DNA of 64,000 nt from the NCBI GenBank assembly GCA_947561395.2, contig OX387184.1:10458205-10522204 (forward strand), in the 5' to 3' direction. Below are positions 12,011 to 22,804 of this stretch, in pieces (position 1 is the stretch's first letter; each line of letters begins with the position of its first letter). The notes beneath the pieces were generated by a model. It saw only the letters and a program-made list of their open reading frames with translations. It made no database searches and was not told the origin of the DNA. The DNA is from Buxus sempervirens. Taxonomy: Eukaryota > Streptophyta > Magnoliopsida > Buxales > Buxaceae. The position numbers and the translations under genes are program-made.

Positions 12011-12984
12011 GTGAGCTCAGCGCAGACCCTGACTCTCTGTTTTTTCTCTCCAAACTCCATTTCCGACTGGTTTTAAGCTCTGTAACTGGTTTCTGGGGAT
12101 CCTTAGAACCCCAGCAGACCTTTAACATACTTGGAAATTAATCTAACCTAAGTTGTGAGGATCAAACCTCTTTGCAAACCTACAAATCCGAACACCCAAA
12201 CATTACAGAACATGCATAAAACTTTGAAAACAAAACACTAACTAACAAAACACGATTAAGGAAGAAGGGAAAGGGGGGTTTTATCGGGATACAAGAGAGG
12301 TGCGATCACAAGGAACATGCTCCCTTCGAATTCGAATCAAACAAACAATGACAAACAAGATATCAGAGATTCATGGGAAGCCTGATTTATATATATATCT
12401 TGAACAAAAGAAAATGGAGAGCTCACCTTGGTTCCAGGTCTTTGTAGGGTAGGCCGGAGGGTTCCTTGGAGCCAACGAGCTGCAGCCGGAGCCTCCTTCT
12501 CACACCAAGAGCAAGATTACCTTCGAGTGCCGAGGGACAACAGAACGTCCAACCCCCAAGAAAATGCCGAACTCCAACAACCCGAACCAACAAAAAAATG
12601 CAGAACCCCAAAAAAATGCAGAACCCCCGCAAATGAAGGCTGCTGGAGCTTTTATAGAAGGAAAAATGGGCATCCGCCCACTTTGGCGCCCAGCTCGCGC
12701 CGAGCTCCTGTCGCTCGGCGCGAGCGACAAAATCATTAAAACATTAAATGCCGCCGCGGGTTTGTTTAAAAAATCCGAAAATTAAGATATAGTCCCTGGG
12801 ATATTTTGGTTTAATATTATTTTATTCAGATATTTTCAAATATTTTCAGATTGGTCCCTGGGATATTTTGAATGTTTAGATATTTACGGATTTGATCCCC
12901 GAGATATTTTCCTGCGCAACTCGCCACGTGTGCAGCTTTTTGCCACGTGCGCAGTTTGCTGGTTTTGCTGCTCGGGAATTTCGT

Positions 12985-13560
12985 CAGCTCATATCTTCTT
13001 CATCCGGGCTCCGATTTGGGCAAACTCAGTTGCGTTAGAATCGTATCGGAGCCCTCTATCCAATGGCATGGGGGTAAGCACCTGGATCGGATTTCACCAG
13101 AAAGTCAACTTTTGGCTCCGCCTAAGTTTGACTGCCCGCAGAACCTTCATCTGGACTCCGATTCCTGCAAACTCAGTTGCGCTGGAATCGTGTCGAGATC
13201 CTCTATCCAATGATATAAAGCAAGGCCTCTGGATCGGATTTTAGCAGAAAGTCAACTTTTGGCTTCGCCCAAGTTTGACCGCCCGCAAAACCTTCATCCG
13301 GACTCCGATTCCTGCAAACTCAGTTGCTCTGGAATCGTGTCGAGATCCTCTATCCAATGATATAAAGCAAGGCCTCTGGATCGGATTTTAGCAGAAAGTC
13401 AACTTTTGGCTTTGCCCAAGTTTGACCGCCCGCAAAACCGTCATCCGGACTCCGATTCCTGCAAACTTAGTTGCGTCGGAATCGTGTCGAGATTCTCTAT
13501 CCAATGATATAAAGCAAGGTGGCCAAATATCACTTAATAAAAAAGTCAACTTTTTGTCCC
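12985..13560 (-). repeat. 147-bp tandem repeat in the LTR
   Basis: Four imperfect copies of a unit containing CATCCGGACTCCGATTCCTG, CTATCCAATGATATAAAGCA and AAAGTCAACTTTTGGC; successive CTTCATC blocks fall at about 13145, 13291 and 13438. The same unit is repeated at 54830-55520 in the solo LTR and at 1800-2260 in the LTR fragment, so it is a family trait. Confidence 0.75.
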
Positions 13561-13700
13561 TCCGGGGTTTGACTTTCTGCCAGGGTTTTGAGCTGTTTTG
13601 CTGTCTTTTAGCACATTTTTTTTGTTTTCTTATTTTCTTTTCTTTTCCTCCTTTTTTTTTTTTTTTTTGGTTTGATCAAAATTTGGGTGCTTACAATAAC

Positions 13701-13782
13701 ACAATGTCTTAATTAGTCTAATAATCACACTTTAGATAATTAAGTTTAATAATTAAGGTATAATCCGGGACGGGGTTTTACA
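13701..13782 (-). mobile_element. Fragment of another LTR (TGTAAAACCCCGTCCC type)
   Basis: On the minus strand a typical plant LTR start, TGTAAAACCCCGTCCC, begins at 13782 and is cut at 13701, where the gag-only element begins. The LINE reading frame resumes at 13783. The simplest reading is that an older LTR element entered the LINE and the gag-only element then landed in it. The fossil is too short to assign further. Confidence 0.4.
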
Positions 13783-14553
13783 CAAAGGCTCAATGACAAC
13801 ACATCATCACCTTCCCAAGGAGCATTTTGGGCTAATTTATGCTGGATAATATGGCTCACTCGAAACCAGGTATTATTTGAAGGATCAACAGTTAATATAA
13901 ATCTGACATTGGGCAAATTGCTGGCTATGCAGGAGGAGTCTGAGAACACGTTAAAGAAGGTTAAATGCAACCAAGGCAGGGAGGACATCTTCATCCGATG
14001 GACAAGACCTGTAGGAGAAAATGTCAAGTTAAATGTGGATGGAGCCGCCCGTAGAAGCGATGGACGTGCAGCTTGTGGGGTCGTGTGCAGGGATGCTGAC
14101 GGGAGATTCATTGTTGCCATAGCCCATGAGCTTGGAAAATCATCAGCTCTAGTGGTAGAGGCAACAGCCATTCTTGAAGGAATCAAATTGGCGGTTGCTC
14201 GGAAGGAGAAGAAAATTGAGATCGAAAGTGACTCCGAACGTATTGTCAACTTTATGAATGGGGAGACTAATCGAATCCCGTGGACGATTGCAAATATCAT
14301 TGCTGAAGCAAAATACCTCCGCAGCAGATTTCAAGGATTCAAGGTTACACGCATATACAGAGAAGCCAATAGAGCAGCTGATGCTCTTGCAAACTTTGCC
14401 TTGGACAGTTTTTCGTGTTTTTGGTCTTATTCCCCACCTTCATTCCTGGAACCTATCCTCTGCCTTGATTTCTTGGGCGCAACTTCTATAAGAACTATCC
14501 ACTTGAGAGAGTAATACTATGGTTTCATCTTTCCCACCAAAAAAAAAAAAAAA
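13783..14553 (+). mobile_element. 5'-truncated LINE: RNase H end of ORF2 and poly(A)
   Basis: The 3' end of a plant L1-type LINE. An open frame runs from about 13783 to the stop at 14512-14514. It starts with AFWANLCWIIWLTRNQ, the usual region after the zinc-binding RT tail, and continues into an RNase H domain. That domain has VKLNVDGAARRSDG with the first Asp, VVEATAILEGIKLA with the Glu, IEIESDSERIV with the second Asp, and YREANRAADALANFA, where Tyr stands in place of the common His. A short 3' UTR and an A run at 14539-14553 follow. The upstream part, including the polymerase, is absent. Confidence 0.8.
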
Positions 14554-14581
14554 GCAATAACTCCACCAAAAAAAAGCATGG

Positions 14582-16986
14582 TGTGCGCACTTAAAACCTG
14601 GATCCTAGATCGCACACCGGGCGTACCTTCAGTGCGTGCCTCTGGACTTTTCGGAGTCGCCACTGCCTGAGAGTGCAGGCAGACACGGTTTTGCCCTATC
14701 CGGGTCTAAGTCTGGTCTGCAGCTTATTAGAGATCTAGCTAAGTCCTCGGTTACGTCCGGGGAAGTCCTAAAGACACCCCGGTCCGCCCCGTCGGTCTGA
14801 CGGGTCCCTCGGGTCTCCCTGGTTTTTGAGTCAATCTCACCCTTCCTAGATCAGCATGCTATTTATTGGGTCTGGCGGGGCCCTCTGAAGGTGTGGGTCC
14901 CTTTTATTTTAATTTTATCTTTTTATTTAGTGAAGTGGGTTGGATCCGGATCCCGTTGGAAGACCCGTGGGCTGCCAAGATTGGGCCTGGGGCCCAGTTG
15001 GGTTATTGAGTAACCCATTTGGTTATTTATTAAATTAAACCATTTACACATGCAATGGGCTTAGTGGGCTTGGATTTGGCCCATTAGCCAAGGGTCAAAG
15101 GGCCTGGGCCTGTTTATTGAAAACAGGCCTGGTTTGGGCCGGTCTAAGGTGGACCACTCATGTGGGCCAAAAGAGGGTCTTGGTGGGCCCACGGTCCAAA
15201 GATGGGCTTAAGATAGCCCAAATTGTTTAAGGGACTGCTTAAGATAGCCCAAATTGTTTAAGGGACTGGTTCAGGTCGGTTCGGGTCGGAATAGATCCAA
15301 CCGGGCCGAAAAATTACATTTTTTATGTTACTTTTTACATTAGCTCGTATTTTCTATACGGTCCCCACTTGCCTGTGAACTAAATCCGGTTAGGCTTGCC
15401 CATGAAGCAAACACGGTCCCAACTGGATCGTTCTGAGTTTACTAGCGCAGCCAGTTTTGCATTTTTGCAGCCGATTCTTTTCAGGATTTGTTCCGTGGCC
15501 TTCTTAAGTGCTCCAGAGACCTCTGTTGAGCTTCCAGCATTTCCGGTATGCCACCTTTGTTTCATTTGGCTTATAAAGCCACTTTTCTTTTCTTCTTGTT
15601 CTTCCTGGAAAGGAAGGTCTTCTTCTAATCATCCATGGTCATTTTTAGAAGGAGGAGTGAGGGAAGATTACAGGGGATGATCTATAGATTACAGATTCTT
15701 TTTGTATTTCCAAAACAAAGCCAAAATGGATGTATGGCATCTTCATGTTGCCTCATGTACTCACTTCTCTCTTTTTTTTTTATTTTGAAACTCTCATTGG
15801 CATGGAGGTATCCCAACAACCATAAATCAACTGATTAGTAGATAATGTAGTAAAAGAAAAATACCAAATGCTTCAAATAAGGAAATTGATGAATATATTA
15901 ATAGGAAACATTACCAAACTAGCAATTCTTTGCTTTTGTTGATGCTAGGATCCTTCGAGGATTTCGGCAGCGCTTCCGCACTTCAAGGAATTTCATGGGT
16001 TGATTTTGAAAGGGTTTTTGCTGGGTTCCTTTATTAACTAGGTGAGAAGAAGGGGTTTAGGCATGGTTTAGGCAAGGTGAGGGGTATTTTGGGGATTAAA
16101 TGGGGTTAGGTGTTGGGGTGATGGTGATTGGGCAGAGCTAGGCCGCAGTTAACTGCAAAGAGGGAGAGGGGTTCGGCCTGAGGGGAAGGCTTGTTGAAAT
16201 GGGGGGGAGGCCTCTCTATTTATAGGCAAAAAGGGGGCGTGCCCGTATTTGAAGTATTGGCGTGCCTTGCCCGTACTTCAAGTACGGGCGTGCCTTACCC
16301 GTAATTCAAATACGGGCGAAAAACGCACATTTGCAAATCTCGCGAATCCGCCGTACGGGACGCGTGTCCCGCCGTACAGCGACGCGTGTCTTCTTCCAGA
16401 ATCTTGCCCGTATTTCAAATACGGGCATGCCCTGCCCGTAATGCAAATACGGTCCAGCACGTTTTTTAAATGTTTGGATTTCAAACCTTTATTCAATTTG
16501 GTTTTTGCAAGATTTTTATTCGATTTTTCCGATTATTTTATTAAAAAGCGAGATTCTCTTTATTAAAATATTATTAAACACTTTTATTTTATTTATTGTA
16601 TTGGTTTATTCCATTTTTTACTGCCTTTTTGCCACATTGGCAGTTTTTCTGAAACTTCAACTGCTCATAACTTCTTCATCCGGTGTCCGATTTCAGCAAA
16701 CTTAGTGTCGTTGGAACCGGCTCGGAACCACCTATCCATTAGGATCAAGTTTGGCAGCTGAATTGGACTTTTTGCTCCCCCAAAAGTTTGACCAGCTCAT
16801 ATCTTTCTCATCTGGACTCCGATTCCAGCAAATTCAGTTGCGTTGGAACCGTGTCGAAATGCTCTTTTCAATGAGATGAAGTTTGATGGCCAAATTTACT
16901 TGAATCAAAAGTCAATTTTTTGACCCCCTCAGGGTTTGACTTTTCATTTTTCTTTATTTTGGGGGTGCAAAAATCAGGTGTCTACA
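14582..16986 (-). mobile_element. Solo LTR, Tat/Ogre-like, with TSD CATGG
   Basis: A 2405-bp solo LTR on the minus strand, starting TGTAGACACC at 16986 and ending GTGCGCACA at 14582. It is flanked by a perfect 5-bp duplication CATGG (14577-14581 and 16987-16991). Its inner end resembles the LTR at 10353-10620 (GGAGTCGCCAC and the following 200 bp), so it is a relative of the gag-only element. It has no internal region and is the product of LTR-LTR recombination. Short open frames inside it (near 15380-15840 and 16249-16705) are not genes. Confidence 0.9.
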
Positions 16987-17064
16987 CATGGTAAGCAATA
17001 ACCAACCAAAAGTTAAATATAGCTGTAAATAGAACAATAATCAACCAAAAGTTAAGTACAGTCG

Positions 17065-18224
17065 TGTTGGTCTTAAATTGGTCTGGGTTCGACACGTGGT
17101 TATGGGGATGATGTGTCTTTGTGCGGGCGTGACAGTATCTATCGATACAATGATTCGGGTCGATCGGATTCTGACCCCGGGCACCTGTTCCGGATCTAAA
17201 CCGACGTCGGTCTAGCCATACTGCAAGTCAGCTGTAATAAAACTGATCAGACGAGAGAATGAAGACAAGGGGTTCGGTCTTTGTTTGGATTTTTATTCAA
17301 GTTTGAAAACAGTAGTAGGTGATAAAAAAAGTACTTTATTTAGATATCGGTCGCCAAAAACGTAACCGTTGATTACAACAAATCCTCAAGTAACTCAAAA
17401 AGAAATGAAACAAAAGAAAATCAACTGGGTTGACAGTATTGGCCTTCCCTGACCTTATAGCCGTAATCGGAGTATAAGGAAAGGAAGTAAGGGGCGTCTG
17501 TTAACAAAATTAATCCGGGGGTTCACCCAGAAATACTACTTAGCCAATGTTCCGACAATCATCTGGCTTGACCAAAGATGGTTTTGGGATCGACTGCTTG
17601 TAACCCTATAGTCGTAATTGGAGTACAGGACTAGGAGTCAGGGGCGGCCGCAACCTCCTTGCCGGCGGCAGAGTCTTTACTTCAATCGGAGTAAATATAA
17701 CTTGAAGTGTCACTACGACAGGAAGCATTGAGAGGAGTCCTAAATTATCCTTTCTTGCTATAGTTTGGGTGTAGGAAACTGGATAGAGATCGGATGATCA
17801 AATTATAGTCATAATAATCGGTTGTAATTGAATGGAGGTCGTCCTTGAGCTTTTCGAGATTGTGCCTTTTATAGCTGGATTCTAACAATTGCTACCGACT
17901 CATGTTTGCACGAACTCTATGTCTGTTCTGAGAGTTATCCATCTGTTTCCTCTTGTCTGTGTGAGATAACCTCTTGCCATGATCTTTAACAAATAACTTC
18001 CTCATCCATCGTTGCCTATCCACATGGTCTCGACAGTCAATTCTGTATTGACGATGACATCATCCCTTAAACGTAAGAGAACAGTTTTCCCATTATATGT
18101 GCTCACGTGGCTTCAGTCGTGTGTTTAGCCCATGTAGATGTTGACGTGGCTTCTCCGGTGAGGTTAGTTCGCGTAGGTGCCACGTGGCTTTCTTTCATTT
18201 GCCGGGCTATGGCGGGTGTAAACA
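17065..18224. mobile_element. Solo LTR (1160 bp) with TSD AGTCG
   Basis: The sequence begins TGTTGGTCTT and ends GTAAACA, and is flanked by perfect 5-bp duplications AGTCG at 17060-17064 and 18225-18229. Removing it rejoins a local AGTCGTAAATAGAAC sequence that resembles the neighbouring copy at about 17026. No coding domains are seen and the family is unassigned. Confidence 0.85.
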
Positions 18225-18400
18225 AGTCGTAAATAGAACTTCATATAATGCAAGTTTGAGACATCTCAAGACACAAATCTCCCACTCAAACCTTGTGCAA
18301 TATTTATTTATTTACTTGATAATAATGTACAGATGGAAAATATCAACAACAGAAACACAGATTCTGATGAGTTTCTTTGATGTCTACGGTATGTAATTTG

Positions 18401-18976
18401 TGTTGGGATTTATGCCCTAGTATCACCGTAAGTATGGATATGTAAATCCAACTTACACTATACCACATCCACCAAAAAAAACGGTAAGAGTAAACAAGAC
18501 AAAATATACGTAGTTCGTCAAAAACCTACCTATGTCAACGGAGAAAATAACCTCTCTGAATTTAAACCCAAACCCATAAACTTTGTACACCCTATTCTCA
18601 AACCCCAAGAACTTACATATTTCGCTCTTTACTTCAGAATAATACCCATACAAGAAAACAAAACCTCTCTGAATTTAAACCCAAACTTAGAACCCTTGTA
18701 CACCTTATTCTCAAACTCTAAGAGCCTACACATTTTCTCTCCCCTTTTGTCTCTCTCTCTAGTAGTCTCTCTACCTTTCAAGAAATCCCCACACTCTTAT
18801 TTATAACCACATGTTCAAGCGACTTTATATAAAAACCTTCTAATTTTACTATACAAGATAGAAACCTTCTAACTTTACCCAAGAAAGTTTCCAAAACATC
18901 AAATATAGCAACCTTCTAATTTCATGTCCAAGAAAGTTTCTAAAATCACTGCTCTACCAAAGGAGCAACCCTAACA
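18401..18976 (+). mobile_element. Copia-like solo LTR (576 bp) with TSD ATTTG
   Basis: The sequence begins TGTTGGGATT and ends CCCTAACA, with perfect 5-bp duplications ATTTG at 18396-18400 and 18977-18981. Inside are a duplicated block of about 110 bp (CCTCTCTGAATTTAAACCCA near 18552 and 18663) and a TATA-like TTATTTATAACC near 18798. Size and ends suggest a Copia LTR, an inference from form alone. Confidence 0.85.
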
Positions 18977-18981
18977 ATTTG

Positions 18982-19737
18982 TACACAAAATGCCCGCCGA
19001 TATCACGAATAATTAACGATTTCTTATCCTTTCTACAGGCGTGCTAAGCCTGTCAATCAACTAAAACCATTAATAATCCTATCGCAACCTTTGTTGAGGA
19101 TGTTAGATAGTAATGGTTAAGTGTCGTGCATTAATATTTAAATCTTAAAACTTTTGTTTAGAGATAAAGAGCAACAAGATCTGGAACTCATCTGATGAAG
19201 AATATAATTTTTAAATACAGCAAACGACTCCTGTATATGAGAGTGAGGAATTCTTTCAACCATTATTTAATTCTACTTTTATAGCCTGGATTAAACCCAG
19301 AAATTGTTGCTCTATCGTCAACCTAATTGACTGAGCCTTTTATTTGTGGAACTTCAAAAACACGGGAATGTTCAATTTGATCAATTACTGGAGGATTTCA
19401 GAAGCTATAAGGAAAGGATAATGAATGAGGTCTTCTTAAGTTACATCAAATTAATCTTAATTTAAGGGATACAAATAGTAGTCTAAGTAACCATATGTAT
19501 GATTATCCCTGTCACAAAAAATCTGTGCCCTTCAGAAGGGAAAAATATCCTTAAGCCTGCAATGAACAAAAGGAATATCTGGATCCTCCACATGCATGCA
19601 CCAAGGAAAATTGTAATCTAATTTAGTTTGATTAGAGGTGGTTTTTGACAAATCGAGCATACACGAGTACTTTGACTTCAGACATGAAAGTTTTCTTCAT
19701 CCAGGTCTGGATTCCACATATGCAAGTATGCAACCAA
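18982..19737. other. Intergenic DNA, no gene seen
   Basis: AT-rich sequence without a convincing open frame, splice pattern, RNA gene or repeat end. It separates the solo-LTR cluster from the AT-rich element. Confidence 0.5.
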
Positions 19738-20865
19738 GGGGGCGTTTGGTGGGCATTATAGAATCTGGATTCTAGTAGAATCCGATTCCATAATCCAAAA
19801 GGTGTGTTTGGTTGGGATTTTAAGGCCGGATTCTACTATCCGGTTGTATAATCAAGCCCATAATCAGTATCTCCTTTTTTGGTGATTATAGGGATTATGG
19901 ACATTAGTGCTTATATTTCCAAAACCTGTGATTCTAGAGATTATGTATGACATATTATATAAAACATATTATAATAAATAATAACATTATAAGTATTATA
20001 ATATAATATATTCTGTTATATGATATATAATTGATAATACAATATTAAATTATATTACATGTAATATAAATATTATTAATATAAATATCATTATTATAAT
20101 AATATTATACATTATTATATTATATATAATAAATTATAAATTTCAATATAATGTACATTATAAATAATAATAATTATTATAATATATTATTTTAATAATA
20201 ACAAATTGTAATATAACTTATATTACATTATAATAATATTATATTATTATTATAATAATATTATTATATCATAAAATATAATAATATAACAATATAATAT
20301 ATTATAATATCATAATAAATTTAATATATTGTAATAAATTTAATATTATAATAAATAAATTATATTTAAGATAATAATATTTTATAAATTATAATATAAC
20401 TTATATTAGAATTTATTTTATAATAAACATTAATTATACTATAGTATTATTATAATAATATTATATATTATAATATCATATTATTATATAATAATCTGAA
20501 ACATATTAATATATTATATATTTTAAACAAATTGATATATTAATATTAATAATATATATAAATTTATATATTATATAAAAATATACATGTCACGTAATAA
20601 TATATATGTAAATACGACTTTAATTTTTTTTTTTATATATTATATTATTTTTATGTAATTTTTAATAAAAAAAACTCCAAATTTAATATCAATAATCGGT
20701 GGCAACCAAACAAGATTCCAAATTCTAATTTAAAAATCTGAGTTCACAATCCAACTCATCCAAATAGGATTTTGGTTTTCTAAAATCGAGGAAATATAAT
20801 CTGGGTTATAGAATCTGGGGTTAGAATCCTAATCCAGATTCTACAATGCCCACCAAACGCCACCC
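19738..20865. mobile_element. TIR element with an extremely AT-rich core
   Basis: Inverted ends face each other: GGCGTTTGGTGGGCATTATA on the left, and the complement ending TACAATGCCCACCAAACGCC on the right. Inside the ends, subterminal inverted blocks based on GAATCTGGATTCTA continue the symmetry. The core, about 19930-20690, is almost pure A/T, made of TATAATA-type words. The GGCGTTTGG end type is common in plant DNA-transposon MITEs. The TSD is not clear, so the superfamily is left open. Confidence 0.75.
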
Positions 20866-21373
20866 AAGTCTTTTAATGATGGGCAATGCATAAAATCATT
20901 TACTCCTTTTCTCTATCTCCATCTTTCTTCTCTCTGTTAGAAATTCTCTTTTTTTTCTCTCTTCTTTTCTGTGAGTATACTAAATAATTTGATCTACTCT
21001 TATGAAATAGGGGTTATGATCATCTTATAGTGGAAGATCAGAAAGAGGGGACCTGAAGTGCAATTGGGTTGTGAACATAAATGCTGCTGCTTGATGGTGT
21101 TGGTCCAAGTCTTAGAATCTCGATCATATAGATGTTATGTAAACTTAATAAAATTATTGTAATCGTCAGTCTGATGAGTCTCGAGAGTATATCTGGTCAT
21201 CTTACTACCTCTAGAAATTTGGAATGTGAGAATCCAATGTCTATGTATTGGGAATCTTTGTCCTCCAAAAAAGGTGATAGCAAGACAAGAAGGCCATACA
21301 AAAAGCTGAAGGATTTGAAGGCTAGAACCAAAAGCAATAATATTGCTAAAATGCAAAGATACCGAGTGCCAAC
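20866..21373. other. Intergenic DNA, no gene seen
   Basis: A TC-rich tract lies at 20900-20970. The short frame starting near 21132 runs straight into the neighbouring hAT MITE and is not a gene. Confidence 0.45.
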
Positions 21374-21877
21374 TAGGGCTGTCAATGGGTCGGATATATA
21401 TCCGAATCCGATCCGAAAATCCCGAATCCGATCCGAAAATATTGATCCGTGGTTCAAATACGGATATCGGATTTCGGATCCGACCGAATTCGGATCCGAA
21501 TCCAAATCTGTCCATATCCGATCCGAAAAAGATCCGAACCGAAATCAACATATACTTTTCATTACATCATTGGTAAACTTTGTACAAACCATGGTTGAAC
21601 TATCCTTATTCATATCTTACTTTAATATTTATATGGCTCATTAGTTTTGATAATTAAAATTTGCTTTAATAGTTAAACTTGACTTTTGAATTTTAAGTTC
21701 AAAATCGGATCTAATTCGGATTTCGGTTATTTATTCGGTCGAATTTCGAATTCGGATACAGTATATAAATTCGGTTTCGAATTTGGATTCACATATAAAA
21801 GATCCGTCGGATTTCGGATCGAATTCGGATTCGGATCATGACAGATCCGTACCGTATTCGACCCGTTGCCAGCCCTA
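21374..21877. mobile_element. hAT-type MITE, TAGGGCTG ends, 8-bp TSD
   Basis: A 504-bp nonautonomous element. The left end TAGGGCTGTCAATGGGTCGG and the right end CGACCCGTTGCCAGCCCTA are inverted repeats with two mismatches. It is flanked by GTGCCAAC (21366-21373) and GTGCCAAT (21878-21885), an 8-bp duplication with one difference. Subterminal regions are dense in GGATTCGGAT-type words. There is no transposase. Five other elements in the window share this plan. Confidence 0.85.
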
Positions 21878-21885
21878 GTGCCAAT

Positions 21886-22804
21886 ACTTTGATTTATAGC
21901 GGCAAAAAAAATAAAAAACGACATCCAAGAACTTTCAGGTGTCTCATCCAATCGATACGTAATAAGTAGTCCACTTAACATTGCCCACAAACAAAACATT
22001 GCACGACTCATGTCGGCAGATGCTCCAGTTTGCCTTCTCATTGGAACCTAATGGTGTGCTTACAGCTCTCATTCTCGTTGCAGACACGGGGACAGCACTA
22101 CTGGAATGCAGAAGCTGGATACCGTACTTGCTAGAGACGAGCAACTTGTAGCCAAAACGTCAAACCAACTTTCACGTACTTTATTGCCTTTTCATGTTGT
22201 TCCGAGGAACTCTCTGACGGATGTTATTGACCGTTTTTGATAAAGAAATCGGCATGTAGCTTCTACGATAAAAGTAGGGTATATACCCTAAAAAGTTCTT
22301 GATGTCACTGGTTCTGTCCAGACTAGTCAGTAGAAGGGAACTACACAACAAAGACACCCGCTCAAATTGTTGGGACACGTAATTAATCTCAGTTTTGCAA
22401 TTTAAGTTGCCATGGCTATGCTGTCAATCCTCTATACCATCTCTCTTTCTCTTTCTTTTTCTTTTTCTTTTTTGGCTCCAAAAATGGTGGGGTTTTTTAG
22501 GCATCTTTTATCCATCTTATTTCAAGATAAAGCATAAGATATATAGTCCAAAAAATCAGTAAGAGCAATCCCTTAATCAGATAAATCATTGTAAACTAAA
22601 TAGTATATATATATATAATCGTCGCAAAAATTAACAAATATGCAGACACTAGTCAAAATGAAATGTGAAAACACTTTACTAGAATGAAAGTGGGAGCCCA
22701 AAACCAACATCCCCGAACGCGTTTATTATGTTTTTGAGGAGAATGCAACACATATTTTCCTACTGGTGGTGCAAATTAATTTACACCAACAATGTACAGT
22801 ACAG
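21886..22804. other. Intergenic DNA 3' of the MYB gene
   Basis: The far end probably includes the 3' UTR of the minus-strand MYB gene. A CT-rich tract lies near 22440-22475. No other gene is supported. Confidence 0.45.

Larger units (their letters stand above)
2131..13695 (-). mobile_element. Gag-only Tat/Ogre-like LTR retrotransposon
   Basis: This is a Gypsy-class element of the Tat/Ogre kind, read on the minus strand. In element order it has a 5' LTR (10353-13695), a primer-binding site (10332-10350), a long leader with a tandem-repeat array (about 7013-8160), a gag frame (5136-6719), about 2.7 kb of noncoding sequence, a polypurine tract (2401-2415) and the start of the 3' LTR (2131-2400). 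No reverse transcriptase, integrase or protease sequence is recognisable in the 8-kb interior. It therefore looks like a non-autonomous gag-bearing element of the TR-GAG type. The 3' LTR continues left of the window because another LTR is inserted in it. The LTR segments that can be compared (2131-2400 and 13425-13695) differ only in the length of one T run, so the insertion is probably young. ATAAC at 13696-13700 is the expected TSD copy; its partner is off-window. Confidence 0.8.
10353..13695 (-). repeat. 5' LTR of the gag-only element (about 3.34 kb)
   Basis: On the minus strand the LTR starts TGTAAGCACCC at 13695 and ends GCGCACA at 10353, directly next to the primer-binding site. It contains a TATA-like TATAAAAG motif (minus strand, about 12648-12656), a 147-bp tandem repeat (about 12985-13560) and a GC-rich minisatellite (about 11490-12010). 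A related solo LTR with the same plan lies at 54748-57994. Confidence 0.8.

Noticed and set aside
21132-21644. Frame of 170 aa on the plus strand
   Set aside because: Most of it is hAT MITE subterminal repeat (SDPNPNLSISDP-type translation); there is no domain and no homolog known to me.
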